Under the pieces are notes generated by a model that ran no database searches, was not told where the DNA came from, and worked only from the letters and a program-made list of their open reading frames with translations. Shown here in pieces: positions 1-9,589 of a DNA stretch of 64,000 nucleotides. The DNA is taken from contig CADANY010000007.1 of the NCBI GenBank assembly GCA_902789395.1, forward strand, positions 62,001 through 126,000. Direction: 5' to 3'. Source of the stretch: an uncultured Bacteroidia bacterium. GTDB lineage: Bacteria; Bacteroidota; Bacteroidia; Bacteroidales; UBA932. The translations under genes and the position numbers were made by a program. Positions within the stretch are counted from its first letter, which is position 1. Each line of letters opens with the position of its first letter.

Positions 1-1
1 C

Positions 2-1846
2 GTCTCCCCGGACAAGACGATTGACGCCCTCTACGCTTTCACGGACTGCGAGACGACGATCAACCCCAACGCCTGCGTCATCAAGGACGATAAGCCGCAG
101 TTCCTGTCCGTCAACGAAATTCTCGAGTATGACACCTTCCATACCCGCGACATCCTGCGCCGCCAGCTTGAAATCAAGCTCGGAGAACTTGAAGACGACT
201 GGCATTACAGTTCGCTCGAGCGGATCTTCTTCGAAAACAGAATCTACAAAGTACTGGAACAGAATCAGATGAGCTGGGAAGAGCAGCTGGACGACGTATT
301 CGCCAAAATGAAAGAATACGAAGACCTCCTGCACCGGGAAATCATCATGGACGATATCCTCAAGCTCGTAGAAAAGCCGGTCCGGAAGATCTCCAAGTTC
401 GACACCAAGGCCCTTGACGAGAAGATCTATGCCCTGGAAGACCAGATGAAGGAAGTCCGCGACCATCTCGAGCACATTACCGCCTTTACGATCGATTGGT
501 TCCGCTCCCTCAAGAAAAAATACGGAAAGGATATGCCTCGTCTGACCGAGATCACATCCTTCGAAACCATCGCCGCCACGAAAGTTGTCAACCTGAGCGC
601 CAAACTCTACGCGAACCTCGAAGAAGGATTCGTCGGAACCGGCCTGAAAAAAGACGATAACGGCACCTATATCTGCGACTGTTCTGACCTCTCGGAGATC
701 ATCGTTATCGGGAAGGATGGAAAGTACCGGATCACCAAGGTCAGCGACAAGGCCTTCTTCGGCAAGAATCTCCTTTACGTCGGCGTTTTCAACCGCAATG
801 ACGCCCGCACGATCTACAATGTCATCTACCGGGACGGCAAGCAGCCGGTTTATTATGCCAAACGGTTTGCTATCACCTCCGTAACGAGGGATAAAGAATA
901 CGACATCACCACCGGCGCGAACGGATCGACGATCCTTTGGTTCACAGTCAACCACAACGGCGAAGCGGAGAGCGTCCGGATCTACCTCCGCCCCAAACCC
1001 AAGCTGAAGAAAACCCAGCTGGAATACGACTTCTCCTCCCTCTCGATCAAAGGGAAGGGCTCCCGGGGAAACCTCGTCGCCAAGACCGCCATCCAAAAAA
1101 TCGTAATGAAATCTAAGGGAGTCTCGACGATCGGAGGAAAGGATATCTGGTTCGATACCGATGTCCAGCGGCTCAACGAAGACGGTCGCGGCGTCCATAT
1201 CGGCGAATTCAGCGGAGAGGACAAGGTCCTTGCCGTATTCCGCGACGGAACCTACTACACGACCAACTACGAGACGGTCAACAAATATCAGGGCGATATT
1301 ATCCGGATCGAGAAACTCGACATCGGAAAGACATGGACTGCCCTGTATTGGGATTCCGCCGCCAAGGCATTCTATATCAAGCGATTCAGCTTCACGGAAA
1401 GCAATAATACCCCTATCCTCTTTATTGCAGAAGGCCGGAATTCCTATCTCGTCGACATCTCTGACGACCTCCACCCGCAGGTACTTGTGACCTTCGGCGG
1501 AAAATATGAGCACCGCGAGGCGGAAGTCATCGATGCGGAGAACTTCATTGCAAAGAAAGGTCTCACCGCAAAAGGAAAGAAATGCCACGCATACGACCTG
1601 AAGAAGGTTGAATTCATCGAACCGCTCCACAAGCCCGAAGATGAACAGGAACCGGAAGACACCGGGATCCAGGCCGAGGAAGAAGAGGACATCATTGACG
1701 TCGACATCGATGTAACGACCCGCGAAAGGGTCGACATCGACCAGAGCGCCCAGTCGCTACGCCTGCTGCAGGACTCGAAGGACGCCAAAGACAAGGACAC
1801 GGACCCCGACGACGACGGGGAAGTAATTGACCTGACCCTGTTTTAA
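2..1846 (+). CDS. parC: DNA topoisomerase IV / gyrase subunit A, 5'-truncated by window edge
   Basis: This is the C-terminal 614 residues of a type IIA topoisomerase A subunit; the N-terminal catalytic tyrosine region lies before position 1. The visible frame opens with DALYAFTDCE, a signature of the GyrA/ParC core after the tower domain, followed by a long coiled-coil segment (residues about 55-170) and a C-terminal domain of repeated beta-strands as expected for the DNA-wrapping pinwheel. The protein ends in a strongly acidic tail (EEEEDIIDVDIDV and DPDDDGEV), common in Bacteroidota ParC. With its ParE/GyrB partner it would relax or decatenate DNA using ATP. ParC is preferred over GyrA because of the acidic tail and divergent pinwheel, but this is inference. 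aroK follows after one base, so the two are probably cotranscribed. Confidence 0.88.
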   Translation, partial: VSPDKTIDALYAFTDCETTINPNACVIKDDKPQFLSVNEILEYDTFHTRDILRRQLEIKLGELEDDWHYSSLERIFFENRIYKVLEQNQMSWEEQLDDVFAKMKEYEDLLHREIIMDDILKLVEKPVRKISKFDTKALDEKIYALEDQMKEVRDHLEHITAFTIDWFRSLKKKYGKDMPRLTEITSFETIAATKVVNLSAKLYANLEEGFVGTGLKKDDNGTYICDCSDLSEIIVIGKDGKYRITKVSDKAFFGKNLLYVGVFNRNDARTIYNVIYRDGKQPVYYAKRFAITSVTRDKEYDITTGANGSTILWFTVNHNGEAESVRIYLRPKPKLKKTQLEYDFSSLSIKGKGSRGNLVAKTAIQKIVMKSKGVSTIGGKDIWFDTDVQRLNEDGRGVHIGEFSGEDKVLAVFRDGTYYTTNYETVNKYQGDIIRIEKLDIGKTWTALYWDSAAKAFYIKRFSFTESNNTPILFIAEGRNSYLVDISDDLHPQVLVTFGGKYEHREAEVIDAENFIAKKGLTAKGKKCHAYDLKKVEFIEPLHKPEDEQEPEDTGIQAEEEEDIIDVDIDVTTRERVDIDQSAQSLRLLQDSKDAKDKDTDPDDDGEVIDLTLF

Positions 1847-1847
1847 G

Positions 1848-2354
1848 ATGGTTATCGCTCTGACCGGATTCATGGGATGCGGCAAGAGCACGGTAGGAAA
1901 GATTCTTGCCGAGATGCTCGGAATCCGCTTCTTCGACCTCGACGAAATCATCGTCGAAGGAGAGAAGCGTACGATCCCGGACATATTCTCTTCCGAAGGA
2001 GAGGATGGGTTCAGAAATCTGGAAATCAAGTATTTGCAAAGAGTGTTAAAGGGCGGCGGAGACAAGGTTCTCTCTCTTGGCGGCGGCACTCCTACCATTC
2101 CTGCGGCAAGGGATCTTCTTCGCGAAAAGACCGTCTGTATCTATCTCAGAGCGACAGTCGATACACTCCAGGCCAATCTTTCCGGCTCGGAAGGGAACCG
2201 CCCTCTTCTCAAAGATACCCCTTTACGCGAGAGAATATCCGAACTCCTCTCGATCAGGTCCGACGCCTATCTGCATTCCGCCCACATTGTCATCGACATC
2301 GACGGACTGTCTGCGGACGAGATTGCCGAGGAGATCATTATCGGCTGCCTCTGA
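1848..2354 (+). CDS. aroK: Shikimate kinase
   Basis: The 168-residue protein phosphorylates shikimate at the 3-hydroxyl with ATP in the chorismate pathway. The Walker A loop GFMGCGKST is at residues 7-15, FFDLDE (residues 28-33) carries the shikimate-binding aspartate, the glycine-rich LGGGTP follows near residue 78, and GNRPLL holds the lid arginine. Length is normal for a monofunctional AroK. The start codon lies one base after the topoisomerase stop. The pathway enzyme AroE is encoded 4.2 kb downstream on the same strand. The gene converges on recJ, with only 27 bp between them. Confidence 0.95.
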   Translation: MVIALTGFMGCGKSTVGKILAEMLGIRFFDLDEIIVEGEKRTIPDIFSSEGEDGFRNLEIKYLQRVLKGGGDKVLSLGGGTPTIPAARDLLREKTVCIYLRATVDTLQANLSGSEGNRPLLKDTPLRERISELLSIRSDAYLHSAHIVIDIDGLSADEIAEEIIIGCL

Positions 2355-2381
2355 TTGCCGTGAAAGAAAGATAAAAAACGC

Positions 2382-4115
2382 CTACAGGAACTCTTCCCGC
2401 TCCCTCATATCCTTGAGGCGAAGCTGGATAGTCGAACTACCCCGGTAGAAATTCTCAACGATCGAGTAGCAGACATCAACCGGGTTGCCCGATTTGATAT
2501 AGTCATAGAATTCGGACATATTGAATCCGATTGCAGCAATCTGGTGATAAGGCTGCGACTCCTGGACCAGATCCAGTTTCATATGGACCCCTCCGGCTCC
2601 GACTTTCCGGCCGTTGCCGACATCATAGACATCTTCCGTCAGAAAGACCGGATTGGCATTGCCGGGTCCGAACGGCTGGAATTGCTTGAGTATCCGGAAG
2701 AACTTGGGAGAGATCTGGGAGAAATCCAGTCTCGCGTCCAGATCGATGACCGGCACGAGCATCTCGGGAATGATCTTACCGCTGACAAAGCTGTTCATGC
2801 GGCGGCAGAATTCGGGGAGATTCTCCTCCTTGAGGGTCAAGCCGGCGGCATAGACATGACCGCCGAAATTCTCCAGCAGGTCTGCACAGCTCTCGATCGC
2901 CATATACAGATCGAATCCCTGGACGCTGCGGGCGGAACCGGTCACGAACCCGTTAGACTTGGTCAGCACAACCGTCGGCTTGTAGAAGGCCTCCACCAGG
3001 CGGGAGGCGACGATGCCGACGACGCCCTTGTTCCATGTCGGATTGTAGACGATCGTCACGTTTTCGGACGACAGTGCCGTCCCTTTACTGACCATCTCAA
3101 GCGCCTCCTGGGTAATTTCCCGGTCAATATTCTTGCGCTCGTTATTATTGTCGTTGATCTTCTCCCCGATCGCAAAGGCTGTCCGGTCATCGCCGGCCGT
3201 CAGCAGTTCGACCGCCAGACGTCCGCTTTCCATACGTCCGGCCGCATTGATGCGCGGACCGATCTTGAAGACGATGTCGTCAATCGATACATGGGAGGGT
3301 TCCAGTTTGGCGAGGCTGATCAGGGCGAGCAGTCCCTTCCGCGGGTTCTCATTCAGACGTTTAAGTCCATAATGGGCCAGGATCCGGTTTTCGCCCACCA
3401 TCGTAACGAGATCCGATGCGATGCTGACGACCAGCAGGTCCAACAGGGGCTCCAAACTCTCAAAAGGGATATTGTACCGAAGCGAATAAGCCTGCACGAG
3501 TTTGAAACCGACGCCACAGCCGCACAGATCGTCAAAAGGATAGTGGCAGTCCTCCCGCTTCGGATCGAGGACGGCTACCGCTTCCGGAAGGGTTTCTTCC
3601 GGAAGATGGTGGTCACAAATGATTACGTCAATCCCTTTCCCGTGAGCATAGGCGACTTTCTCGATCGCCTTGATTCCGCAGTCGAGGGTAATCAGGAGGG
3701 AGAATCCGTTGTCGGATGCCCAGTCGATTCCTTTGTATGAGACGCCATAGCCTTCGTCATAACGGTCCGGGATATAGAAATCCACTTTCGGGGTAAAACG
3801 GCGGACAAAAGAATAAACCAGGGAGACCGCAGTCGTTCCGTCGACATCATAGTCTCCGTAAACGAGGATCTTTTCTCCCGAAGTGATGGCTTTGTGCAGG
3901 CGCTCGACCGCCTTGTCCATATCCGTCATCAGGAAAGGGTCATGCAGGTCGGACAGGGAAGGGCGGAAAAAAGAACGGGCCTGGTCGAAGGTTTCGATAC
4001 CCCGCTTGACCAGCAGATCCGCCAGAACCCGGTCAATCCCGAGTTCCGCCGCCAGCCGCCCGACTTTTTCCGGATCGGCCGGTTCCATCAGATTCCATTT
4101 CTTTTCTGTGCCCAT
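2382..4115 (-). CDS. recJ: Single-stranded-DNA-specific 5'-3' exonuclease RecJ
   Basis: A 577-residue DHH-family phosphoesterase that degrades single-stranded DNA 5' to 3' in recombination and mismatch repair. Motifs visible are GDYDVDGTTA (motif I, about residue 88), LDCG (motif II), ICDHHLPE (motif III, the DHH signature) and GPRINAAGR (DHHA1 region, about residue 285). The C-terminal third matches the RecJ OB-fold. The ATG at 4115 (MGTEKKW) is chosen: a longer reading would use TTG inside the -7 promoter box at 4122-4129. The gene is divergent from lysS and apparently monocistronic. Confidence 0.95.
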   Translation of the reverse strand: MGTEKKWNLMEPADPEKVGRLAAELGIDRVLADLLVKRGIETFDQARSFFRPSLSDLHDPFLMTDMDKAVERLHKAITSGEKILVYGDYDVDGTTAVSLVYSFVRRFTPKVDFYIPDRYDEGYGVSYKGIDWASDNGFSLLITLDCGIKAIEKVAYAHGKGIDVIICDHHLPEETLPEAVAVLDPKREDCHYPFDDLCGCGVGFKLVQAYSLRYNIPFESLEPLLDLLVVSIASDLVTMVGENRILAHYGLKRLNENPRKGLLALISLAKLEPSHVSIDDIVFKIGPRINAAGRMESGRLAVELLTAGDDRTAFAIGEKINDNNNERKNIDREITQEALEMVSKGTALSSENVTIVYNPTWNKGVVGIVASRLVEAFYKPTVVLTKSNGFVTGSARSVQGFDLYMAIESCADLLENFGGHVYAAGLTLKEENLPEFCRRMNSFVSGKIIPEMLVPVIDLDARLDFSQISPKFFRILKQFQPFGPGNANPVFLTEDVYDVGNGRKVGAGGVHMKLDLVQESQPYHQIAAIGFNMSEFYDYIKSGNPVDVCYSIVENFYRGSSTIQLRLKDMREREEFL

Positions 4116-4121
4116 ACCCAA

Positions 4122-4129
4122 CAAAGTTA
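4122..4129 (-). promoter_or_regulatory. Bacteroidota -7 box of recJ
   Basis: TAACTTTG on the minus strand matches the TAnnTTTG consensus exactly. It ends only 6 bases before the recJ ATG, so transcription should begin at or just before the start codon. No clear TTTG -33 box was found at the usual spacing. Confidence 0.5.
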
Positions 4130-4162
4130 CGCATTAAATCGGGAAATGTCATCATAAATCAT

Positions 4163-4170
4163 TAAATTTG
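4163..4170 (+). promoter_or_regulatory. Bacteroidota -7 box of lysS
   Basis: TAAATTTG fits TAnnTTTG exactly and lies 22 bases before the lysS start, giving a short leader. The -33 box is not obvious. It is divergent from the recJ box 33 bp away. Confidence 0.5.
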
Positions 4171-4192
4171 CATTTCAAACTTATAAAAGAAT

Positions 4193-5713
4193 ATGGCAAA
4201 CGTGAATGAACTCAATGAGCAGGAACTCGGAAGAAGGGAATCCCTGAAAAAACTGCGTGAACTTGGCATCAACCCTTATCCGGCACCGCTCTACCCCGTC
4301 AATACGACTACGAAAGAAATCGAGGAAGGCTTCGTACCGGAAGAAGGCAACTTCCAGGACGTCTGCATCGCCGGCCGGATCATGTCCCGCCGGATCATGG
4401 GCGCAGCTTCCTTCATGGAACTGCAGGACCACGCCGGCCGGATCCAGGTCTATGTCAAGCGCGATGAGATCTGCCCCGGAGAGGACAAGACGATGTACAA
4501 CACGGTCTTCAAGAAACTCCTCGACATCGGTGATATCATCGGTATCAAGGGTTTCGCTTTCTTTACCCAGACCGGCCAGCTCTCCGTCCATGCCAAAGAA
4601 CTGACGGTCCTTTCCAAGTCCATCCGCGTCCTTCCGATCGTTAAGACCGATGCGGACGGAACGGTCCACGACGGTTTCGCCGATCCGGAACTCCGCTACC
4701 GCCAGCGGTATGTCGATCTCGTCGTCAATCCGCAGGTCAAGGACGTCTTCATCAAGCGCACCCGCATTATCAATACCATGCGGGAGGCTTTCAACGAGGT
4801 CGGCTGCCTCGAGGTTGAGACCCCGATCCTCCAGCCGATTCCGGGCGGAGCAACGGCCCGCCCCTTCATCACGCACCACAATGCCCTCGATGTCGATATG
4901 TACATGCGTATCGCCAACGAGCTCTACCTCAAGCGCCTTATCGTCGGCGGCTTCGCCGGCGTCTACGAATTCGCCAAGAATTTCCGCAACGAAGGAATGG
5001 ACAAGACCCACAATCCGGAATTCACCTGCGTCGAGATGTATATCGCCTACAAGGACTACATCTGGATGATGGACTTCACGGAAAAGATGATCCAGCGGGT
5101 CTGCAACGCCGTCAACGGTTGCGATGAGGTTACGATAGGCGGCAACCGGATCAGCTTCAAGGCCCCGTTCCGCCGGCTCCGGATCCTCGACGCGATCCAG
5201 GAATATGCCGGAGTCGACGTCAAGGGGATGGACGAGGCACAGCTCCGCGAAACCTGCAAGAAACTGAACGTCGAGGTTGAACCTTCGATGGGTGTCGGCA
5301 AACTCATCGATGCGATTTTCGGCGAATACTGCGAAAAGAACCTGATCCAGCCGACCTTCATCATCGACTATCCCGTCGAAATGTCTCCGCTGACCAAGCG
5401 CTGCCGCTACGACGATACCCTGACTGAACGGTTTGAACTCTTTGTCAACGGAAAGGAACTGGCCAACGCCTATTCCGAGCTCAACGACCCGATCGACCAG
5501 CTCGAACGCTTCGAGGAGCAGGCTGCCCTCAAATCGAAGGGGGATGACGAGGCGATGTATATCGATTACGACTTTGTCCGCGCCCTCGAATACGGCATGC
5601 CGCCGACTTCCGGAATCGGCATCGGCATCGACCGTCTGACCATGTTTATGACCGGTGCGGAGGCTATCCAGGATGTCCTCTTCTTCCCGACAATGAGGCC
5701 GGAAGCCTTCTAA
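4193..5713 (+). CDS. lysS: Lysyl-tRNA synthetase, class II
   Basis: The 506-residue enzyme charges tRNA-Lys. An N-terminal OB-fold anticodon-binding domain (about residues 60-165) precedes the class II catalytic core. Motif 1 contains [14 protein letters not shown], motif 2 is [15 protein letters not shown], the lysine site includes CVEMY, and motif 3 is GIGIDRLTM near the C terminus. Length is the family norm, with no C-terminal extension. It heads a probable operon: the methyltransferase starts one base after its stop, followed by aroE and a lipoprotein gene. A long open frame on the opposite strand is only a GC-rich shadow. Confidence 0.97.
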   Translation: MANVNELNEQELGRRESLKKLRELGINPYPAPLYPVNTTTKEIEEGFVPEEGNFQDVCIAGRIMSRRIMGAASFMELQDHAGRIQVYVKRDEICPGEDKTMYNTVFKKLLDIGDIIGIKGFAFFTQTGQLSVHAKELTVLSKSIRVLPIVKTDADGTVHDGFADPELRYRQRYVDLVVNPQVKDVFIKRTRIINTMREAFNEVGCLEVETPILQPIPGGATARPFITHHNALDVDMYMRIANELYLKRLIVGGFAGVYEFAKNFRNEGMDKTHNPEFTCVEMYIAYKDYIWMMDFTEKMIQRVCNAVNGCDEVTIGGNRISFKAPFRRLRILDAIQEYAGVDVKGMDEAQLRETCKKLNVEVEPSMGVGKLIDAIFGEYCEKNLIQPTFIIDYPVEMSPLTKRCRYDDTLTERFELFVNGKELANAYSELNDPIDQLERFEEQAALKSKGDDEAMYIDYDFVRALEYGMPPTSGIGIGIDRLTMFMTGAEAIQDVLFFPTMRPEAF

Positions 5714-5714
5714 G

Positions 5715-6527
5715 ATGCGATACGAGACCGTCACCTCCGCGACCAATGCCAAGATCAGGCGCCTCCTCATGCTGCAGGAAAAGTCCCGCACAAGGCGTGA
5801 GGAAGGTCTTTTTATCGTCGAAGGCCGGCGGGAACTGGGTCACTGCCTGGAAGCGGGTTTTATCCCTGAGACGCTTTTCGTCTGCGAGTCCATTCTTCCT
5901 GCCGAAGACCAGGAACGCCTCCTCAAGGCTGCATCGGAAGCCAACCCGGAGCTGACTGTCATCGGGATTCCGGACCACCTGTACGCCAAGGTCGCTTACA
6001 GGGAAGGAACGGAAGGAATTATCGCCGAAATCGCCAGCCGCGATTCCTCACTGGACGACCTGATCCTCCCGGAGAACCCCCTCCTGATCGTTTTGGAATC
6101 CGTCGAGAAACCGGGAAACCTCGGAGCCGTCCTCCGAAGCGCCGATGCAGCCGGAGCGGATGCCATCATCATCTGCGACCCGTTGACGGATCTCTATAAC
6201 CCCAATCTCATCCGGGCCAGCCTCGGAGGAGTCTTCACGTGCCAGGTTGTCGCTGCTCCCGGAGAAGAAGTGATTTCCTGGCTCAAAGCGCATGGGATCC
6301 GGATCCTGACAGCCCAGCTTCAGGATTCACGACCCTACTATGACACGCCGATGACCGGTCCCACGGCCCTTGTGATGGGGACGGAGTCGACCGGTCTGAC
6401 AGATCCCTGGCGGGAAGCTGCCGACGCCCATATACGAATCCCCATGCTCGGAAAACTTGACTCGCTCAACGTCTCCGTCTCTGCCGCCATCCTCCTATTC
6501 GAAGCAGTACGCCAGCGGGAATCATGA
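5715..6527 (+). CDS. TrmH/SpoU-family RNA 2'-O-methyltransferase
   Basis: A 270-residue SPOUT methyltransferase that would transfer a methyl group from S-adenosylmethionine to a ribose 2'-OH in rRNA or tRNA. The N-terminal about 95 residues form the substrate-binding domain (SRTRREEGLFIVEGRRE). The C-terminal knotted domain shows motif 1 ESVEKPGNLGAVLRSADAAG, motif 2 LVMGTESTGL and motif 3 IPMLGKLDSLNVSVSAAI, all intact. The exact RNA target cannot be told from sequence. The start is one base after lysS, and its TGA overlaps the aroE ATG in an ATGA, which suggests translational coupling. Confidence 0.9.
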   Translation: MRYETVTSATNAKIRRLLMLQEKSRTRREEGLFIVEGRRELGHCLEAGFIPETLFVCESILPAEDQERLLKAASEANPELTVIGIPDHLYAKVAYREGTEGIIAEIASRDSSLDDLILPENPLLIVLESVEKPGNLGAVLRSADAAGADAIIICDPLTDLYNPNLIRASLGGVFTCQVVAAPGEEVISWLKAHGIRILTAQLQDSRPYYDTPMTGPTALVMGTESTGLTDPWREAADAHIRIPMLGKLDSLNVSVSAAILLFEAVRQRES

Positions 6528-7408
6528 GAAAATTCGGTATCATAGGAGACCCTGTCTCCCACTCCAAGAGCCCCGTCCTTTTCAAGGCCGCCTACGGGGG
6601 CGCATGGCCATACGAACTGATTGAAGGGTCCGATTTCGAAACGTCCTGGAAGCGTTTCCTCGAGGAATATGCCGGGATCAATGTCACGGCTCCATTCAAG
6701 GCGTCCGCTTTCCGGAAAGCCGATATGGCAACCGTCGCCACCGCCCGGATCGGGGCGGCCAACCTGATCGTCAAGACCCCGCAAGGGACGGAAGCCCACA
6801 ACTCTGACTTCAGCGGAGTCATCCTGTCGGTCCGGGAAGCCCTTGCCCCCGGCTGCGCGCCGGCCTCCGACGAGACCGTCCTGGAAGAAGTCCGGCATCT
6901 TCTCCCGGAACTCTACCCCACCCGTCCGGAAGCCCTGGTGATCGGATGCGGAGGAGCCGGTCGGGCAGCAGCCGTCGCCGCGGTCGAAATGGGATTCCGC
7001 GTCCGCGTCATGAACCGCACGTACCTCAAAGCCGTCGATCTGTGCCGGGAAATGCCGGAGATGGGCTTTGAAGCGGTCCATGCCGACCGGCTGCAGGAAG
7101 CAGTCCGGGATGCCGATCTTGTCCTGTATACGGCTACCGGTGCCCTCGCGGGCCTCCAGGATCTGTCAGAAGATGTATTTTCCGGCAAGGCCCCCTACGA
7201 AAGGCCTTCAAAGCTCATACTCGAAGCCAACTACAAGGATCCGTCTTTTACAGGATCCTTGCTCGGAAGAATAGAAAGCGCAGGAGCCCAGTATATTTCC
7301 GGACGCCGGTGGCTGCTTTATCAGGCTGTCTCCGGATACCGGATCTTTACCGGGCGCGAACCGGATATACATGCTATGGTATTTGCCCTCAACCATGAAA
7401 CTCAGTAA
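6524..7408 (+). CDS. aroE: Shikimate 5-dehydrogenase
   Basis: Reduces 3-dehydroshikimate to shikimate with NADPH. The 294-residue protein begins with the substrate loop GDPVSHSKSP (residues 8-17), has INVTAPFKASAF with the catalytic lysine (about residue 59), NSDFSGV for substrate binding, and a Rossmann glycine motif VIGCGGAGRAAAV (about residue 142). NRTYLKA matches the NADP-phosphate binding NRT. The C-terminal GRRWLLYQA is the conserved end helix. The start overlaps the upstream stop by 4 bp, and the 3' end overlaps the downstream lipoprotein gene by 14 bp. It acts in the same pathway as aroK at 1.8 kb. Confidence 0.95.
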   Translation: MRKFGIIGDPVSHSKSPVLFKAAYGGAWPYELIEGSDFETSWKRFLEEYAGINVTAPFKASAFRKADMATVATARIGAANLIVKTPQGTEAHNSDFSGVILSVREALAPGCAPASDETVLEEVRHLLPELYPTRPEALVIGCGGAGRAAAVAAVEMGFRVRVMNRTYLKAVDLCREMPEMGFEAVHADRLQEAVRDADLVLYTATGALAGLQDLSEDVFSGKAPYERPSKLILEANYKDPSFTGSLLGRIESAGAQYISGRRWLLYQAVSGYRIFTGREPDIHAMVFALNHETQ

Positions 7409-9536
7409 GATTGCCCTCATTTTTATCCTGGGCGCCTGCACGGTTACGTGCAAGAAGCCGGAGGAGCCGGTCAAGCCGGTCGTTGAACCCGTCGTAGATC
7501 CCGTCGTCCCGGAAAAGCCCGTTCCGGCCGAAACAGCGATCGAACTCCGGACCTCAACGGCCCATGAAATGACCTGCGAGTATAACGCGACATCAAAAGA
7601 GTACACGATCACGACCTCGGGGACGGATCCTTTCGTATTTGCAAAAGCTGTCGGGAAACCCCTTCCGGACAGCCTTTGCGTTTTCTCTTTCAGCTATACG
7701 AGTTCGCAGAATGTCGATGATTTCCAGCTCTATTACTGCGATCCGCTCTCGGAAGAGCGTTCCGGACACTTCGGGGCCATGTCCCGGACCGGAAGTTTCA
7801 AGGAGTTCAGCTGCAACCTGATTGCAGACCGCGGGAAGTTCTCCTGGGGTAAGAGCGGAAGCGATTACCTGCGCGTCGACTTCGGGCATACCAAAAACAA
7901 CACCCTCAAGGTCAAGGATATCGTAATCCGACCGATGAATGCGGCCGAACGGAAAGCCTATGAAAACGCCCAGGCCCAGGAGAAGACAAAAGAGCAGAAA
8001 GCCGCTACCCTGCAGGCTTACCTGAGCAAGAAATATGCTTCTTCCATCAGCAGCGTAAGCGTTTCTGACAACGAGGTTGTCATTACAGGCACATCCTCCG
8101 GAGAAGGGTGTTTCCTTGTCGGACTGGCTCCGTATGAGGATCTTACCTCAATGACGTCTTTCCCGGAGAAAACGTCCGTTCCCGCCGGAGCATTTAACGT
8201 CTCCATCCCGAGGAAGGTTTCCAAAGACGGTCTCACCCAAGACAGGCTCCTTTGGAAATGGGCCATCGTCAAGGGATCCGCCATCGACTCCCATGCCCGG
8301 TACGCCGATGATCTTCCCGAACCGGAATCCCTTCCCGAAATGAAGCCGGCAGGCAAAAAAGGGCTCGGCGGTTTCTTCGGAGAGTCCCTGCAGGTTTCCG
8401 ACCTGGATGCACTCGGCATTACGAGCGCGACCGTCAATATCGTCATCAATACCGTTATCAATACGGAGCGGACCGGGAACTTCTCCCTGACTCATACCTA
8501 TGCCGGAAAGACCTACTACATAAGCAGTTCCCAGGTCAGCAGCCTCGACCGGATCTTCAAGGCATGCGCCTCCCGCAAGATCGTGACGGCCGCGATCCTG
8601 CTGAACCGCTCTTCCGACAATACGGCCGCGACCCGGATTCTGAAGCACCCGGAATGCGACGGAGGCTATTACAGCATGCCGAACCTTACGACGGCGGAAA
8701 GCGTCAACCTCTACGCCGCTGTTCTCGACTACCTGGCCTCCCGGTACAACGGAGGGACGAACGGACGGATCAACCACTGGATCCTCCACAACGAGGTCGA
8801 CTACCAGAAGGAATGGACCAATATGGGAGACCAGCCGGAATGGCTTTTTATGGATGCTTATATAAAATCCATGCGTATCTGTTCCCTTATCGCCCGGCAG
8901 TATGACCCCCATGCGGCGGCCCTGATTTCCCTGACCCACTGCTGGAAAAAGGCCGACGGGCAGTATGCTCCGAAGCAGATGCTCTCCGACCTGAACCTTG
9001 CCTCCTCCGCCGAAGGAGATTTCCGGTGGGGCGTCGCCTACCATCCCTACCCCCAGGACCTGACCAAACCGGAATTCTGGAAGAACGACACCCAGTCGAC
9101 ATGGAGCAAGGATTCCGACTATTGCACCTTCAAGAATCTGGAAGTCATCAATGACTGGGTCCTTTCTCCGGAGAACCGCTACAAAGGCAGCGAGAAACGG
9201 ATCCTCTACCTCTCTGAAAACGGGACCAATTCCCCAAGCTACTCCGAGACGGACCTCGCCCTGCAGGCCGCCGGAGCCTGCTGGATGTGGAAAAAGGTCT
9301 CCTCCCTCGAAGGAATCGATGCCGTCCAGTGGCACAACTGGCGGGACAATAAGGATGAAGGCGGCCTGCGAATCGGTCTCCGCAAGTTTCCGGAGAGTCC
9401 GGACAACAGCGCCACAAAGCCAGTATGGGAGGTCTACAAGGCCGCCGGGACAGCGACGGAAGACAGCGTATTCGCACCTTATCTGAAGACCATCGGGATC
9501 CGATCCTGGAACGAAATTTTCCATCCCGTCCAGTAG
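7395..9536 (+). CDS. DUF5722-type lipoprotein, predicted glycosidase-like TIM barrel
   Basis: A 713-residue exported protein. Starting at MKLSKIAL, it has a short hydrophobic signal ending in the lipobox LGAC (Cys15), then a PVVEPVVDPVVPEKP-rich linker, an N-terminal beta-rich region and a C-terminal catalytic-looking region from about residue 320. HWILHNEVDYQKEW near residue 460 and LYLSENGTNS near residue 605 sit where clan GH-A enzymes keep their acid/base and nucleophile glutamates. This pattern, with the HCWKK and HPYPQD segments, matches DUF5722 proteins as I recall them. The substrate is unknown. The start is 14 bp inside aroE, so expression is probably coupled. A second start 24 bp upstream would spoil the signal peptide. 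Confidence 0.75.
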   Translation: MKLSKIALIFILGACTVTCKKPEEPVKPVVEPVVDPVVPEKPVPAETAIELRTSTAHEMTCEYNATSKEYTITTSGTDPFVFAKAVGKPLPDSLCVFSFSYTSSQNVDDFQLYYCDPLSEERSGHFGAMSRTGSFKEFSCNLIADRGKFSWGKSGSDYLRVDFGHTKNNTLKVKDIVIRPMNAAERKAYENAQAQEKTKEQKAATLQAYLSKKYASSISSVSVSDNEVVITGTSSGEGCFLVGLAPYEDLTSMTSFPEKTSVPAGAFNVSIPRKVSKDGLTQDRLLWKWAIVKGSAIDSHARYADDLPEPESLPEMKPAGKKGLGGFFGESLQVSDLDALGITSATVNIVINTVINTERTGNFSLTHTYAGKTYYISSSQVSSLDRIFKACASRKIVTAAILLNRSSDNTAATRILKHPECDGGYYSMPNLTTAESVNLYAAVLDYLASRYNGGTNGRINHWILHNEVDYQKEWTNMGDQPEWLFMDAYIKSMRICSLIARQYDPHAAALISLTHCWKKADGQYAPKQMLSDLNLASSAEGDFRWGVAYHPYPQDLTKPEFWKNDTQSTWSKDSDYCTFKNLEVINDWVLSPENRYKGSEKRILYLSENGTNSPSYSETDLALQAAGACWMWKKVSSLEGIDAVQWHNWRDNKDEGGLRIGLRKFPESPDNSATKPVWEVYKAAGTATEDSVFAPYLKTIGIRSWNEIFHPVQ

Positions 9537-9589
9537 GATAATCCGCCGCTTTTTCCTAACTTGCAGAATAATTATTAAACCAAAGTATT

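Noticed and set aside
2544..3740. A 398-codon open frame antisense to recJ
   Set aside because: recJ carries all DHH motifs on the other strand and has a promoter box; the opposite frame has no family-like features.
4181..5791. A 536-codon open frame antisense to lysS
   Set aside because: It lies wholly within lysS, lacks any recognisable motif and is rich in Asp/Val/Leu as expected from a reverse-strand shadow of a GC-biased gene.
7371..7394. An upstream start adding eight residues to the lipoprotein
   Set aside because: MLWYLPST in front of MKLSKIAL would disturb the lipoprotein signal; the downstream ATG is a better start.
8148..9524. A 458-codon open frame antisense to the DUF5722 gene
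   Set aside because: Shadow frame without signal peptide or motif.
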